Assembly (NCBI GenBank): GCA_036365145.1
Contig: JAEOAD010000004.1
Coordinates: forward strand, 49,072,001-49,136,000
Reading direction: 5' to 3'
Length of the DNA stretch: 64,000 nt
Origin: Orientallactaga sibirica
Lineage: Eukaryota > Chordata > Mammalia > Rodentia > Dipodidae
Positions 37,590 to 48,560 of this stretch are shown in pieces (position 1 is the stretch's first letter; every line of letters begins with the position of its first letter). Position numbers and translations under genes: made by a program. The notes below the pieces were generated by a model. The model was not told the DNA's origin, ran no database searches, and saw only the letters and a program-made list of their open reading frames with translations.

Positions 37590-37905
37590 CCATAGTGTGT
37601 GTGTATGTGTGTGTGTGGCCTGATTACCTGCTCACCCACCTGTGTGTATGTGTGTAATGGGGAGTGCATTACTAGGTATTGAACCCAAACCAGAGCCGCA
37701 CACATGCTAAGGGAGTGCTCTAACATCGACATCTACATCATTAAGCACTATTTTTACTTTTTAAGTCAAAGCCTCAGTAGTTTCCAAGGCTGGCCTTAAC
37801 CTCACTCTGTACCCAAGGTAGGCCTTGAAGTAGCCATGTTCCTACCTTAACCTCTTGAATAGCTAGAATTACATGCCTATACCAATAAGCCTGGCTTTGG
37901 ACTCC
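37590..37905. repeat. (TG)n-anchored repeat, copy 4, with old antisense B1-like piece
   Basis: TG-rich start, 'tattgaacccaaaccagagc', 'acatgctaagggagtgctc', then 'ccaaggctggccttaacctc' and 'tagctagaattacatgcc'. The most eroded copy. Confidence 0.5.
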
Positions 37906-37919
37906 ATTTTTGGCATGGA

Positions 37920-39490
37920 GTGGTACAATTCTAGAAGAACCTTGGATCAAAGATGCTCTTATTATAGGCTTTGTTGTTGAGGAAAAAAATCTTTTGCCTT
38001 CAGCTATGACAGTTTACATCAGTGACATAAAAACTACTTCTTCATATTTGCAAGACGTTCTAAAAGTCTAATCCATCGTAGCATCAGGTTCAGGCTCAGG
38101 CTCTAGGTCAAGAGCATCATCATCTAAACCAGCTATGAGTATAGACAAGGCCTCTCAGGACCAGTTCCATGGGTGTAGCTCCTTGACTTCTGTACACTAT
38201 CTGAAAACCATTGGGCTAAGAATCAAATATCTCCAAGACTTACACTCAAAGACTTGCCTAAAAGGGCAAAGCACACAGATCTGTGGCAACTCTGGAATCT
38301 ACCTTATACCAGTTCCATGGTGCCACTTCCTTGATCAGAGCTCCATCCTCTTCCACTGTTTTCTGTAGCACTTAGATCTACCTTGGGGTTGCTGGTTATG
38401 CATTGAAGCATCCTTTTCATGCAAGAAAGCACCAGTGTGTACAACTCAGTAGTTTCTCAGGTTGTTCCATCTAATGCCTCCTCTTTCACTTTGTACTCTC
38501 TTTTAGTATAACTTAGTAATATTTGGTAATGCAAATACCTATAGAGCTTGGTGGATTTTCTGTGAATATTATGGGTTTTGTGTTCCTCAGGCTCCTGTGA
38601 AATGCCAATGGGACAATGCCCTTGAGGATCAAAGAAAGCTGTGTTACTGAACGTGGAAGTTCTGCAAGACAAGTGATTAAGATCCCTGGAAGCCTTAGCC
38701 ATGTTCAAAACTGTCCATGAGGCAACACCTTGGATCTTTCTCAAGTCCTAAAATGAGCCATACACTTCCATCTTAGGGTTGATTCTTGCTCTGAAGCCAT
38801 TTCTTGCTTTCAGAGTTATTTGATGTCTGGAGGGTTGGGGATGAGAAACAGTCTTATATTTAATAACTTGTTTCTTAGTTCATTTCTGTTCACATTTTGT
38901 CATCAGCAGTGAGCAGAGTCCAGGTGTCACTTTAGGTATTCTGCCTGGAAGTCTATTTAGCTAGGTCACTGAGTTCATCAGGCACATCTCTATTTTCCCT
39001 TTACTATAGATGTCAGTGAGTGCCACTGCTAACAAGGTCTTCCTTTCCTCTAGCTTCCAGTAACACTTCCCTTCCTTTCTTCATTATCTTGCACTGTTTT
39101 AGTCCTGACTTGGGAGTCTCTCCATGCTTGCTGTCAGCCAGCATGGAAGGCAGTTTTATGCCCCTGGAGTACCTGTATTCCTGTTGCTTTAAGTCACTCA
39201 GTTTTGGGTGGTCCCTTAGATGTGAGTAATGGGGCAGTTACCATACTGATTTCTTCCTACTTTTGTCACCCTCAAGCCCCAATGTATCCTCCTCTACTTT
39301 GAAACATCCATATTCAGACAGTCCCCATCCCTTGCCCATTGGAATGTTTTCTTTCTCCCATTGTCCATGCATTCCAAATTCTCTGCTGGGATGTACAGTA
39401 GAGGGTGTGAACTCAGGCCACATTTGTTCTAAGGACATATCTTTTAAGCTACCCACAGGAGTGTTTTTAATATATTTGTTTACACTAAAG
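37920..39490. other. Unexplained block, possibly a decayed LTR-retroelement interior
   Basis: No SINE or microsatellite for 1.5 kb. Minus-strand frames of 95 codons (38,744-38,457) and 72 codons (39,456-39,238) occur. Two similar strings sit 150 bp apart: 'ccagttccatgggtgtag' with 'ctccttgac' near 38,161, and 'ccagttccatggtgccac' with 'ttccttgatc' near 38,310. Minus-strand text such as 'gaacagaaatgaactaag' resembles ERVL/MaLR interior DNA only loosely. Confidence 0.3.
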
Positions 39491-39507
39491 AACTTTTCAT
39501 TACTTTT

Positions 39508-39750
39508 TTTTTTTATTATTTTTTGAGAGAAAAGAGAGAGAGACAGACGGGGGGTTGGGGGAGAGGGAGAGGCACCAGGGCCTTTTCAGCAGCTATGAAC
39601 AAAGTCCAGGTACATGTGCCCTCTATGCACATGTGCAACATTGCATGCTTGTGTCACCTTACATCTGGCTACGTGGGACCTGGAGATTCAAACATGCATT
39701 CTTAGGCTTCTCAGGCAAGCACCTTAACCACTAAGCCATCTCGCCAGTCC
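39508..39750 (-). mobile_element. DIP-like SINE (long subtype), antisense
   Basis: T-run, GA tract, G-rich 'gacggggggttgggggag', 'cacatgtgcaacattgcatg' and the reversed head ending 'gccatctcgccagtcc'. A single 'gacctggagattcaaac', without the doublet. Confidence 0.9.
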
Positions 39751-40224
39751 TCATTAAGATTTTATTTTAAGTGTATTCACATAAAAATCCAAATCATCTA
39801 ATTTATAAGGTTCAAAAGTTCTGGCATATACTGGGACTGCCAGCCTGAGGCAGCTGTCATTCAACCTGAATGCTTCCTTATGGAGGGACAGGTTCTCATC
39901 CAGTCACCCAAGTTTTACTTGGCTGGCTTTTCCCATTTCGATTTCTGCTTAGCTCCTGTAGGTCTTTGAATTTGTCATTTGGTTGTATAAGATTATTTAC
40001 ACAGCTTTTCCAGACTTATTCTTAGCCATTTCCTTGTACTAATTTCTAGACCACTGTACTGGTGATTCAGCCATATTGTAAGGGCTAGTAGGACTCTGGT
40101 ATAATAAATAGCTTTTCTTTCTTTGACACCATTCACTAATCCCTTACAGCCATAGTCCCATGCTATCTCGTAACAGGTTATCATCCTCTCTCCTGTGCCT
40201 TGTCTTATAGGATGTCTGTCCTCT

Positions 40225-40330
40225 CCATTGGACTGTGAGCTACCATTAGGTATAGGCTCTTATTTTATTCATCTTTGATCTAAAACTTGTTAGAAAGGTA
40301 GTCAATAAAACTTCATTGACTGAATAAATA
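40225..40330 (+). mobile_element. L2 3'-end fragment
   Basis: 'ggactgtgagctaccattag', 'cttattttattcatctttg' and 'gtcaataaaacttcattgac' then 'tgaataaataaa' follow L2 3'-end order closely. Confidence 0.75.
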
Positions 40331-40532
40331 AAACAATAATTTGTAACGATGGCTAAGTTAAGCTCTCTGCCCTTAAGGAGTAGTTTGATTGGTCATCTGT
40401 CAAAAGTAATTTAAAGTAGAATGGTGTAAAGATACAGGCAGAATTCCAAATGAGAGTATCAACAGAAGCTTCTTGGATTACTAGTAAATGGATAATTCAA
40501 GAATGTGGAAAGGCAGATTAGGCCATGTTCTC

Positions 40533-40564
40533 TATATATATATGCACGTGTGCGCGCGCGTGCA

Positions 40565-40595
<31 letters not shown>

Positions 40596-40596
40596 G
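40533..40596. repeat. Long alternating purine-pyrimidine tract (TA, CG/TG, CA)
   Basis: About 60 bp of near-unbroken alternation: a (TA)n start, a CG-rich core 'tgtgcgcgcgcgtgcacgcg', then (CA)n. CpG density is far above the surroundings. Strong Z-DNA candidate. Confidence 0.95.
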
Positions 40597-40914
40597 TAAG
40601 GCATGTGTAAAATCATAGAGTCAGGAAAGTATACGATTCCTACATACTCACACTGCTGAGGGCCTAATTGGAAGTAGTGGGGAAATGAGTCTTGAAAAAT
40701 TAATCTCAGATTAGAATATGGAGAAACTTGAATGTTAAGACCTCTGGACTAATCCTGTAGACCATAGTGAGAAAGTGCTGTTCCTTGCAACATTTTGAAG
40801 GATAAAGCAGACAGGAAATTAGAGATCTGGAGATAGGTTTAGACATTCGTTTTAAGTAGTAAACAAGAGATCAGTGTATGCTAGTAGCTTAGGAGGTAAA
40901 ATTTGCAAAATGTT

Positions 40915-41245
40915 ACTGTGGTATTTTGAGGGAAAATGTCTCCCATAGCCCAAGTGCGGGTGGCGCTGTCTGGGCAGGTGGCGGAGCCTTGCTGGAGTAG
41001 CCTGTTTGTGGCGCTGGGTCTTGGGGAGTTCTAATCCAGCTCTGCTTGGTGCTTTTGTGCTTTTGTGCTTTCTACTTCCTCCCTGGTATGAAGATATACT
41101 GCCGGCTGTACATTCTTGCCATGCTTTCCTCACCATGATGGATCCTTCCCCCTAGAGATATAAGCCAAAATAAACCACTTCTCTCCATAGACTGCTTCTG
41201 CTTGGGAATTTTGTCCCAGCAATGAGAAAGTAACTGCTATAATGA
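40915..41245 (+). mobile_element. LTR-like repeat, copy 4
   Basis: 'gagggaaaatgtctcccata', 'gccatgctttcctcaccatg', 'ataagccaaaataaaccac' (AATAAA) and 'ttttgtcccagcaatgagaa'. Contains a short tandem of 'tgcttttg' near 41,048-41,068. Confidence 0.65.
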
Positions 41246-44144
41246 TATTTGATAGACTTTTCTGAGAATAAAAATTAAATATTGATAATCCCCTGGCATG
41301 TCTTGGGCATTTATTAAATGGCAAGTATCATGTTAGGAGCTTTAGATGACTGTGCCTTTTGGCCACCTTGAAGGGTTGGCAAAGGTCACAGTGGGAAGAC
41401 TTTAGAGGTATTAACTGGAAAAGTGTGAGCATGCTGCTGGAAGTGGAGGGTTGATGAATGCATTGGGAGTGGCCAACTCAATTTAGGGCATTGCTGAGGC
41501 ATTCATACCCAGCAGTGCACTTAGAAATCATGACTAGGAGTGACCCCAAGGCTATCAGCTTATATGAGGAAGGAGAAGCCATGGAAAGGGTGTGCACTTA
41601 GGGTGACTGTGTAGTGAGGGAAAAGTAGCCATGTTTTGGTAAAGACAGAACAGACAATAGCAGCAGACAGAGAAGTGTGGGAGAGAAACCGTCAACATAA
41701 CACTGAGAGAACTTGAGGTAAAATAATTGGTGCCGCCATGTCTACAAGATGGCAAGGGAAGATGTGTGGGCTGACCCGGGGCCTTCTCAGTGGTGGGTTA
41801 CATAGACGGGGCCATCCAGCCAGGAAGGGAGTGTGCAAAATGAGAAAACGAGGCTTTGTGTGATGGGAAGTAATGTTGGCAGGTAGTAGGGGACAGAGGC
41901 TGGAGGGGCTCAGGGAACCAGGCAGCAGGTGCAGGACAGAGGTGCTGAGATGTGGTGCTCAGAGGAAACCAGTGCCAGAGGCTGAGCCTTGGCGATGGTC
42001 AAGTATTTACTGCTAAAACCTTTGTAAATCTCATTTTCTTTGTTAATGTTTGATAATTTAGCGGGCTTTTTGTTTGCTTGGCAGTGCCTCAAGTATGTTA
42101 TAAACAGCAATTAATTACAAACAATTTTTATACTTCTAGTTAGAATACCTAGAAATAGAAATATGATTATGTGTTGCTTTCTGCTGTGTTAAGTGGGCCC
42201 TTGATGCTGAACTGAGATGGTGGTGGGCTCCTTGATGACCCAAGTTGAAGGCAGAATCTATACAAGGTATGTGAGCAGGTGGGACAGAGGCTGAGCTCAG
42301 GATTCGCAGGGAAGGGGAAAGTTATTCATTCCAAGAAGATTCCAAAGCCTCATATCCAGCCAGAAGTGAATGTGGCTAGAGAAGAAGATAAACTGTACTG
42401 AATTGTACAGGAGGTCCATCTGCTGGCTCCCTTATGCTCCCCTTAACACCCTTCCTGCCTGGTCTGGAGTCAGGGATGAGTGGAAAGGACAGTGCTAAAT
42501 CAAAGGTTGTGACACTTCATGCTTATGGAAAGCTGCTTCTTGGAGGGATTCCACTGGAACCATTACAGTGCTGTGGTCCCTTTTCCCACCTTGCTGCCAT
42601 ATCCTGCCTGGCTGCTGCGTGATCCAAAGTCATGCCTGGTGGCCACTAAACTGATCAGTGACCCCAGTGCTCCTCTGTTTGTCTTTTGTAGTTTTAGAAC
42701 TTTGATTCATTTCTGTAATGGACTGTAGGGGAGGTGAGACTAGAAGCTTTTCCCTTCCTTCTCTCCCCTTTACTCTCCTTGTTTACTTTCCAAAGTCTTT
42801 TCCAGCCCTTGAATCAGAAGGCCTCTTGTTAAACTATGTGCAATTAAGTTGCCTTGACTCTGAGAGGTAAAAGTCTTTCTTTGTCCTTAAAAACTGTAAG
42901 AAGGATATGACTTTGTAAAACTGAATTTTCTCTTTACTAGAAGTCAGTGTCACATAAATCCATCATGAAACCTGGGTTTCAAATTATGCTGCAGACTTTT
43001 TCCTAGTAGTGAGTTGGATAGTCTTGGAGACAAACTTAGATTCTTATTCTTGATGTTGTTGTATCAGTATTTTCCTTACATTTCGTTTTGAATGTTTTTT
43101 ATCTTAATTTAGGCAAACTTATAACCATATTAGTTTGACAAATATTTGTGGCTTAGAGGCCCATCTCATTATTTCTTTCAAGGTTTGGGCCTAGATCCTA
43201 AAAATTTTGTTTTATCTTTCTGTCTTCCACCATATAAAACTATGAGAAACAGATAGGGTTCTAAAATAAAACAGTAATGGAAGAGGATGGCCATTTTATT
43301 GTTTCCAGTTAGACCCTACTTGTGGAAACAAAATGTACAGATCCCACAAAGGTGGGGACTGAGGGGAAAGGGCATGACCTGTATTTTAGGGTATAACCCT
43401 GGACTATTTTCAGGAAGAGAGATTTCTTTAGCATATGCATTGGAAGACTGCTAATTCATCAGTGGTCATTGGTTTCTACAGTTCTTATTAAATATATGGC
43501 AATTTTTTCCATTTTTAATATGCAGTTTTCCTTATTTTCTTACTTGTTAGTTGCTAGTATGTTTTGTAATCAGTACAGCTCTAATTTCTTTCTTCAAAAT
43601 GTAGTCATTAACAAATGCCCCTCACCATGATTAGTGTTGCCTAGAAAGTGAATTGTATTTGTCAACAGGAAATTATTTTCTCCTCCTTTAGCCATTTTTT
43701 TTGTGGCTTGAAAATGAGCAATCTGTTCTAAAAAATCTTTAAGTGCATTTCAGCATTTTTCTATAGTTCTTGCCAGCATCTGTGAGCACCATTAAAATCA
43801 CTAACATGATAATAGGTTTTTAAAGCAATGCAAAATCCAAGTGGAAAAAAAGCTTATGCCAAGCTCACAAAGGTTATACTTAGTATACCTCCAAGGCAAA
43901 TTAGGTTAAAACTATTTTTTGAGGTAGTAAAAATGGCTTTTTTTTTTTAAGTTAAGCATAACTCTTTGAAGTTATGAGTACTCTTTTAGTTCTTTTTAAT
44001 TTTCTCTTTTGGAACTCATCTTCGAGGCTAAATAATCAGAGTTAGTTTCACAGGTTTCACATGAAGATTTCCTCAAATCTCTTCTAATCCTGGGCATATG
44101 TGGTTTATGAGTACACAGTAATGTGACATGTACTTTAATGCTTT
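41246..44144. other. Repeat-poor intronic block
   Basis: Nearly 3 kb with no young SINE, LINE or LTR recognised. No coding signal seen. Along with 1,873-6,888 it is the longest such gap in the upstream intron. Confidence 0.45.
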
Positions 44145-44485
44145 AACTTGTGTGAGTGAGTCTGTATGTGTGTGTGCGTGTGTGCGTGCACGCACACATG
44201 CAAATGTGTATGTGTGTGTGTGAGGAAGCCAGAGAGGACAACCTAGGGTGTCTTTCTCTCAGTTGCTGTCCACTTGTTTTTGAGATAGGATCTCTTAGTG
44301 GCCTGAGGCTCAACAAGTAGCCAGACTAACAGGCCAGCAAGCCCCAGGGATTTGCCCCAGGGATCCACCTGCTGAGCATTTAGGATTACAAGCATAAGCC
44401 TGGCATGGTGACATGGGTTCTGAGACACAAACTCAAGCTCTCAGGCAAGGCAAACACTACCTACTGATCCATCTCCCCAGCCTTT
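44145..44485. repeat. (TG)n-anchored dispersed repeat, copy 5
   Basis: TG/CG-rich start with palindromic 'gcgtgcacgcac', 'ccagagaggacaacctaggg', 'tttaggattacaagcataag', and the terminal 'ctactgatccatctcccc'. Confidence 0.65.
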
Positions 44486-44689
44486 TTTCAATGGTTTGAA
44501 TTTGAGTTTTGTAGTATTTCCCTTGGTAATGATATGCCCATTACATGACTAAATAGTTTCTGTTATAGAAAATTAAATAGTCTTTCATCACATTCTAGAC
44601 TTCCAAAACCTTTGCAGCACATTTTGTAGATAGCTTCTTTCTGATTCCAAGTAGTGGCAAAGGAGAACAGGTGTGTGGGACTTTGTTTC

Positions 44690-44780
44690 TTGCTTTGATT
44701 TTGCACTGATAGCTGTGTGATCTTTCTGGGGCTTTACCTCATTGTCTGTAAAATGAAGGAACTGAACACATGTTCTTGAA
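44690..44780 (+). mobile_element. MIR SINE fragment
   Basis: 'gatagctgtgtgatctttc', 'ggggctttacctcattgtc' and 'tgtaaaatgaaggaactga' match the MIR core in sense orientation. Confidence 0.75.
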
Positions 44781-45717
44781 GATCCCTTCCTACTTGTTTC
44801 TCTGAATCATTGGACCACTTGTGATTGTCATCACGTCATGGTTATCTACTGAACACTTGTTTATTACATCTGACTACATGTTTTAAACAGGGAGATTACT
44901 ATGGCTCATTGTCCATTACATTTTCCTTTTAAAAGTTTAAAAGTTTTGCTTTCTTACCTACAAAGACATTTAGGGAGCACACCCTAGAGATTCATAACAA
45001 AACAGCAACAACAACAACAAACCACCACAAGTTGCAACAATAAAGAAAGCCTAATTATAACCTAAACACGGGCCATGCTATGTATGATTACGCTGTGTTC
45101 TACAATCTCACACATCTCAGATGTGCTTCCAAGTGTGCTGGAGTAGTCTAATACTGTTTTGTTTTGCTCAAGTAGGTTGAGCAGAATCCTGGGAACGCAA
45201 GCATGCTGCCAGGTTCTGAGAAAGAGCAAGGTGGCAACAGAAGGGTATTTGCTCTGTGGATGTAGGTCTTAGATTGCTGATACTTCTTGTCTAGCATGCT
45301 TCATTAGACATCCTGATTTCCCTGCCTCCGCTCAGTCAGCAGTCAGTTGCTTGTGTGCATTTCCTTAGGCAATTTTGAAGCCTGCCACATGGCCTTGTAT
45401 GTGTAGTAACTAATAAAGTTGTTAACCGAGTAAAAGTGAAAATGAACTCCATCTTAATAACTTATGTGTGTGGTATTCTTCCAAAATATTTTGTTCTAGT
45501 TGTCTAGTAATGCATTTCAAGAACACAATATTTTTGGAAAGGTGGGGAGTTAGGAGTTTGTAGGCTGTGTGGTCTTTTGGTGTATTAACTTCTCATTATC
45601 TGTGGGTTGATGACCACTTAGATTAATTTTAGGTCTGGTGAATGCTATATAACCCCAGTAGTAGCACTACCAGCACTGTGTACATCCAGTGAGGATGGTG
45701 TGGCTTCATTGTTTCAG
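44781..45717. other. Unassigned intronic DNA before the S-motif exon
   Basis: Contains a short (AAC)n at about 45,003-45,021. The pyrimidine-rich 'ggcttcattgtttcag' at its end is the splice acceptor of the next exon. Nothing else recognised. Confidence 0.6.
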
Positions 45718-45840
45718 GTGAGGCGAGTTCCTGGGTCCAGCGGTCATCTCCATAAAACTGAAGACGGGGACTGGGAGTGGAGTGATGATGAGATGGATGA
45801 GAAAAGTGAAGAAGGGAAAGCAGCTGCCTCCCAAGAAAAG
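45718..45840 (+). CDS. STK39: STK39 (SPAK) exon: S-motif/PF1 and acidic segment
   Basis: SPAK is a cytosolic Ser/Thr kinase of the Ste20/GCK-VI group. Activated by WNK1/4, it phosphorylates the cation-chloride cotransporters NKCC1, NKCC2, NCC and KCCs. This 123-nt exon (41 codons, phase 0-0) opens with [19 protein letters not shown], the S-motif/PF1 region just after the kinase domain. One of its paired serines is the known WNK site (Ser373 in human SPAK, Ser325 in OXSR1). The acidic stretch [14 protein letters not shown] follows; DEMD fits a DxxD caspase-type motif, and basic VRR is part of the putative nuclear signal noted for SPAK. Acceptor is 'attgtttcag', donor 'gtacgt'. [12 protein letters not shown] and DEMDEK distinguish it from the paralogue OXSR1 (RLHKTEDGGWEW, DEFDEE). 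From memory, human has Phe where AAASQEK has its third Ala. Confidence 0.96.
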
Positions 45841-45928
45841 GTACGTGGACTTGATGATCAATACCCAATCTCTGTGCATTTACAGTATTTTATATATATT
45901 TATTAATGGACATATAATTGTTTTGCAG
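45841..45928 (+). other. STK39: 88-bp STK39 mini-intron with branch-point candidate
   Basis: GT (gtacgt) to AG (ttgttttgcag), only 88 bp, near the lower limit for mammalian introns. 'tattaatgg' at about 45,901-45,909, some 20-27 nt before the acceptor, is a plausible branch site. The length is not a multiple of three. If retained, the frame from the exon before it meets TAA at 45,904-45,906, which would remove the CCT docking domain. Confidence 0.85.
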
Positions 45929-45958
45929 TCACGAAGAGTAAAAGAAGAAAACCCAGAG
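45929..45958 (+). CDS. STK39: STK39 microexon (30 nt)
   Basis: Ten codons, SRRVKEENPE, phase 0-0, with acceptor 'attgttttgcag' and donor 'gtgagt'. It joins directly onto the preceding exon (…SQEK then SRRVKEENPE), as in the STK39 protein, whereas OXSR1 differs here. It lies in the linker between the S-motif and the CCT domain and has no known catalytic role. The basic SRR followed by acidic residues is charged and probably disordered. At 30 nt it is a true microexon. Strong splice sites and an in-frame length mean it could be skipped without changing frame. Confidence 0.94.
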
Positions 45959-46164
45959 GTGAGTGATGACTGTGTATATGTGTACCTGTGTGTGTATACT
46001 TACTTATTCACCCATTCATCCTCACATTGCAGCACCAGACTCTCATCCATCTGGGAGACAGACCTCAGCAATCTCATGGAATAAAGGAAGGCCAGCTACA
46101 TAGACTCTGTATGCTCCAATTCTGTCTGTGTTACATTGGAACGCTCAAATTGAGACCAATTATG

Positions 46165-46290
46165 TTTTCTCTGTATGACTCAGTTTCCCCTGTGTGGTAT
46201 GGGGACCATCACAGTGTTCATAAGGTTGTTGTGAGGATTGATTAAATCTCAGAGACAGCAATCAGTGGAGTACTTTTTCCCCTCGTCCTA
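46165..46290 (+). mobile_element. MIR SINE
   Basis: 'gactcagtttcccctgtgtg', 'tatggggaccatcacagtg' and 'ataaggttgttgtgaggatt' are classic MIR core in sense orientation. Confidence 0.85.
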
Positions 46291-47280
46291 GGTAATGGTG
46301 GTAGTTGTAGTAATGTGTGGTGTGCTTACAAAACATAGAACACATACAGGTATGATTGCTTCTGGGTTTGTATTGATAATAAGGCAGATATTAAAATGGT
46401 TAGAAACTTTAGGTCAAACCCGTTGCTGTTGATTTTTAAATCTCCTAGGTAATGTGGTAGGTTAGGAATACTCTTAAAGGCTCTCCTTTGAGAATTGGTC
46501 ATCTTTTGATTAAGAGATCATTTTTGACTCACTTCCTCCATCTGATTAGTTATCCTGATGCCTAATGATGGCTGTAGTGCACTAATTCTTCTAGAGGAAA
46601 TTTGAGAATATTTAATTAGCTGCTAATATTTTATAGACTTAGTAATGAATGTATACCTTGATAAAGCCTCATTACAAATACAGGAAAGTGGGTTACAAAT
46701 GATCTTTATCCCAACTTTCTAAAACTCTTTTTGGCTAAGTGGAGTAAATCTTGCCATTGGGTTTGAAGTGGTAGTGACCAGCTGGGCTTTTTAGCAAAGT
46801 AAAAGCGGAGCCATAGGCCACTCTGTCCCCAGGCTTCTCTCCTCATCTTTGTTGCCACATTGTAGGCTTCTTCTGTGATTTTTCAGTGCACCTGCTACCA
46901 GTGGTAGGTTTTCTTCAGATCCTGTTGCCTCCTGTATTTGTTCTATGAATTACTTTATCCATTTTCATAGCTGAAACATAAGCTTTGGTCAATGATGTTG
47001 TTCCTTTGACCACTTTATAGGGGCAGTGATGGAGCACCAGAAAGGGGGCATGCTGACTCACAAATGGTACATGGGGTTTTAGAATGATCTTAGCCAGGTT
47101 TCCTGCACTCAGCCTTCACCTTGCCCACTTTCCCATTTTATCTACAGTGAAGTAGAGTCTAGGGTTTTCATTTGTTTCTAGGAGTATCTCTGATTGAAAG
47201 TGTGAGTTCTGCTTATAAGTAGAACAAAACAAGGTGCTTGGATATCATGATTGGCTCAAAAAGTGTTTGTCACTGGTTCA

Positions 47281-47448
47281 GCCGGGCGTGGTGCCGCACG
47301 CCTTTAATCCCAGCATTCGGGAGGCAAAGGTAGGAGGATCGCCGTGAGTTCGAGGCCACCCTGAGACTACATAGTTAATTCCAGTTCAGCCTGGGCTAGA
47401 GTGAGACCCTACCTTGAAAAACCGAAAAATGAAAAACCAAAAAAAAAA
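47281..47448 (+). mobile_element. B1 SINE, young, sense
   Basis: Starts 'gccgggcgtggtgccgcacg' and ends in an A-rich tail. CpGs in the head are still intact. Target duplication 'aaaaagtgtttgtcact' (47,258-47,274) versus 'aaaaagtatttgtcact' (47,449-47,465). This is the only young B1 here in the sense orientation. Confidence 0.97.
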
Positions 47449-47609
47449 AAAAAGTATTTGTCACTACAAGATGATATTCATTGGATCCTGCCTTGCTAGT
47501 AATATACAGTTAGGTATAGGCTATTCCTCATGAGGATTTATTAAGATAGTATCTTAGTTAGGTACCTGTTGAAATTGCTCTGATAATGGATTTGTTTGGT
47601 TAATGGCAG

Positions 47610-48560
47610 AATATTTTTTAATTGATTTTTTTATTGACACCTTCTATATTTACATACCAGAAAAACCATATATTTCCCTCCCCTCCCCTGCCCTCCCCCC
47701 ATTCTACTTTAGGACACCAATCTCCATCATATTCCCTCCCTCTCTCCATTAGTCTTTCTTTTAATTTGATGTCATCATCTTTTTCTTTTATTTTGAGGGT
47801 CTTGTGAAGGTTTTGCTAGGCACTGCAAGGTCATGGATATCGAGGCCAATTTCTGTCTGGGCAGTTGCATTGTAAGGAGTCATACCTTTCCTTTGGCTCT
47901 TCCTTTCTATCCGCCCCCTCTTCCGCAATGGTCCCTGAGCTTTGGAGGATGTGACAGAGGTGTTTCAGTGCTGGGCACTCCTCCATCCCTTCTTCTCAGC
48001 ACTCTGTTGCCTTTTGGAGGTCCCAGTGGTCATCACCATCTGAAAAGAGAAGCTTCTCTAACCAGAAGTGAGAGTAGTGTTAATATGTGAATATGAACAT
48101 TAAGTGTAGTGCCCCTAGGGCAGCTTGGTGGGAATAATATATACATTTAGTCAGACAAGAGCAGGCTTTATACCCCTAAGGCTCATGACCTCACCTGCCA
48201 TAGACTTTTGCTTAGGTTTTTCAGTACCAGGTATGTTGAGAGGACCCAGTCCAATTATGGAGTAGACATGCCACTGATTGACATGCCACTATTGCAGTCA
48301 GTCATTGAGCCTGTCTGGCCAAACTTGAATATTCAGTGTCCACTGTTTTCACTGCTGATGACTTCTGTCTCCCATACGGCTGCATGCAGTGCAGCTTTTT
48401 CCAGCTTTCAGTTGGCTGGTCTACAGGGAGACAGTTTTCAATGGCAGGATATTTTTTGGCAAGAATATTTCTGCACAGATCAGAGAGTGAGTATCTTAGA
48501 GTAGATTGTCAGTTGCTCCTCAAGCCTTGCTGTTGATAGCCTTGACTGGGATTTGAACCT
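47610..48560 (-). mobile_element. Rodent L1 3' UTR, antisense
   Basis: T-rich start, then 'ttccctcccctcccctgcc' and 'ctccccccattctac': the C-rich complement of the polypurine tract that marks L1 3' UTRs. Beyond it are more than 800 bp without other repeats. Near 48,265 'gacatgccact' occurs twice within 25 bp. The ORF2 end was not identified, so the upper border is uncertain. Confidence 0.55.

Larger units (their letters stand above)
1..45717 (+). other. STK39: STK39 intron (3' part) upstream of the S-motif exon
   Basis: I found no STK39 exon here. In particular I searched by eye for the kinase C-lobe end and the segment ending AQRAKK that should precede the exon at 45,718, without success. 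It is therefore read as intron, at least 45.7 kb long, ending in the acceptor AG at 45,716-45,717. Stretches where I recognise nothing beyond unique-looking AT-rich DNA are: 265-1,209; 7,813-8,736; 9,423-10,179; 10,700-11,314; 11,701-12,119; 16,945-17,943; 18,936-19,954; 21,062-22,554; 23,660-24,504; 26,573-27,154; 31,161-32,520; 33,580-34,646; 39,751-40,224. A diverged short exon could have been missed. Confidence 0.7.
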
